In this document: piece by piece, positions 63,969 through 64,000 of the stretch | How positions within the stretch are numbered: the first letter of the stretch is position 1 | Layout: each line of letters opens with the position of its first letter | Assembly (NCBI RefSeq): GCF_003987345.1 | Contig: NZ_PIPP01000004.1 | Coordinates: forward strand, 62,001 to 126,000 | DNA: 64,000 bases | Reading direction: 5' to 3' | DNA from: Aliidiomarina shirensis | GTDB lineage: Bacteria; Pseudomonadota; Gammaproteobacteria; Enterobacterales; Alteromonadaceae | The notes under the pieces: generated by a model | The model's database searches: none | The model's input: only the letters and a program-made list of their open reading frames with translations | Told to the model about the DNA's origin: nothing | Position numbers and translations under genes: made by a program

Positions 63969-64000
63969 ATGAGTAACTGGAATCCTGATTCACAAATCAC
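63969..64000 (+). CDS. Start of an unidentified gene (cut by right edge)
   Basis: An ATG at 63969-63971 follows GAAGGG at 6-nt spacing and opens a frame MSNWNPDSQI that runs off the window. Only ten complete codons are visible, so no family can be named. The operator array directly before it suggests autoregulation, as in toxin-antitoxin or phage-like regulators. Confidence 0.55.
   Translation, partial: MSNWNPDSQI

Overview
This is one contiguous stretch of a chromosome from a Gram-negative gammaproteobacterium. The gene order (ubiI-ubiH-pepP-ygfB divergent from zapA-ssrS, xseB-ispA-dxs, ribH-nusB-thiL-pgpA, yajC-secD-secF) and protein similarities judged by eye suggest the Alteromonadales, most likely the Idiomarina/Pseudidiomarina/Aliidiomarina group. 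That placement is an inference; no search was run. The many secreted or periplasmic peptidases and amidohydrolases fit a marine bacterium that feeds on peptides and amino acids. No insertion sequence, prophage, integrase, CRISPR array or rRNA operon was found.

Layout. 1-9.1 kb: ubiquinone hydroxylases (ubiI cut by the left edge, ubiH) with pepP and ygfB; zapA and 6S RNA; an exported amidohydrolase; ygfA, rpiA and serA. 9.1-19 kb: a complete phosphate module on the minus strand (phoB-phoR, then pstS-pstC-pstA-pstB-phoU) with two good Pho boxes, plus a porin with a weaker Pho-box-like site. 19-25 kb: an orphan membrane histidine kinase, rdgC, srmB, a VanZ-like protein and thiI. 25-31 kb: isoprenoid, thiamine and riboflavin genes. 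31-36.7 kb: a PlsC-like acyltransferase, a DUF3014-type protein with a Glu-Pro stalk, yaaA and the Sec accessory genes. 37-41 kb: a UPF0126 membrane protein, the TIGR03545/TIGR03546 pair and hemH.

41-64 kb is more accessory: a RimK-like ATP-grasp ligase with a GNAT partner, a YqhD-type dehydrogenase, an orphan Cys-containing secreted protein, a cysteine-synthase-like enzyme, a cold-shock gene with a long leader, a CASTOR/POLLUX-like channel, a BCCT transporter, a DUF2884 protein, an M49-like lipoprotein peptidase, and a compact GGCT / amidoligase / UbiA-type prenyltransferase cluster. These are followed by an NRAMP-related transporter with altered metal-site residues, an M28 peptidase, a lipoprotein amidase, a Sel1-repeat protein, a K+ channel and tRNA-Ile2(CAU). 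The right edge cuts a gene that lies just behind three operator-like palindromes spaced exactly 21 bp apart.

The best candidates for something undescribed are the GGCT-amidoligase-prenyltransferase cluster (54.7-57.0 kb) and the operator array with its truncated gene (63.9-64.0 kb). Second are the ATP-grasp/GNAT pair and the TIGR03545/TIGR03546 envelope pair. Start codons were moved from the longest ORF wherever a Shine-Dalgarno (SD) sequence or the family N-terminus supported it.
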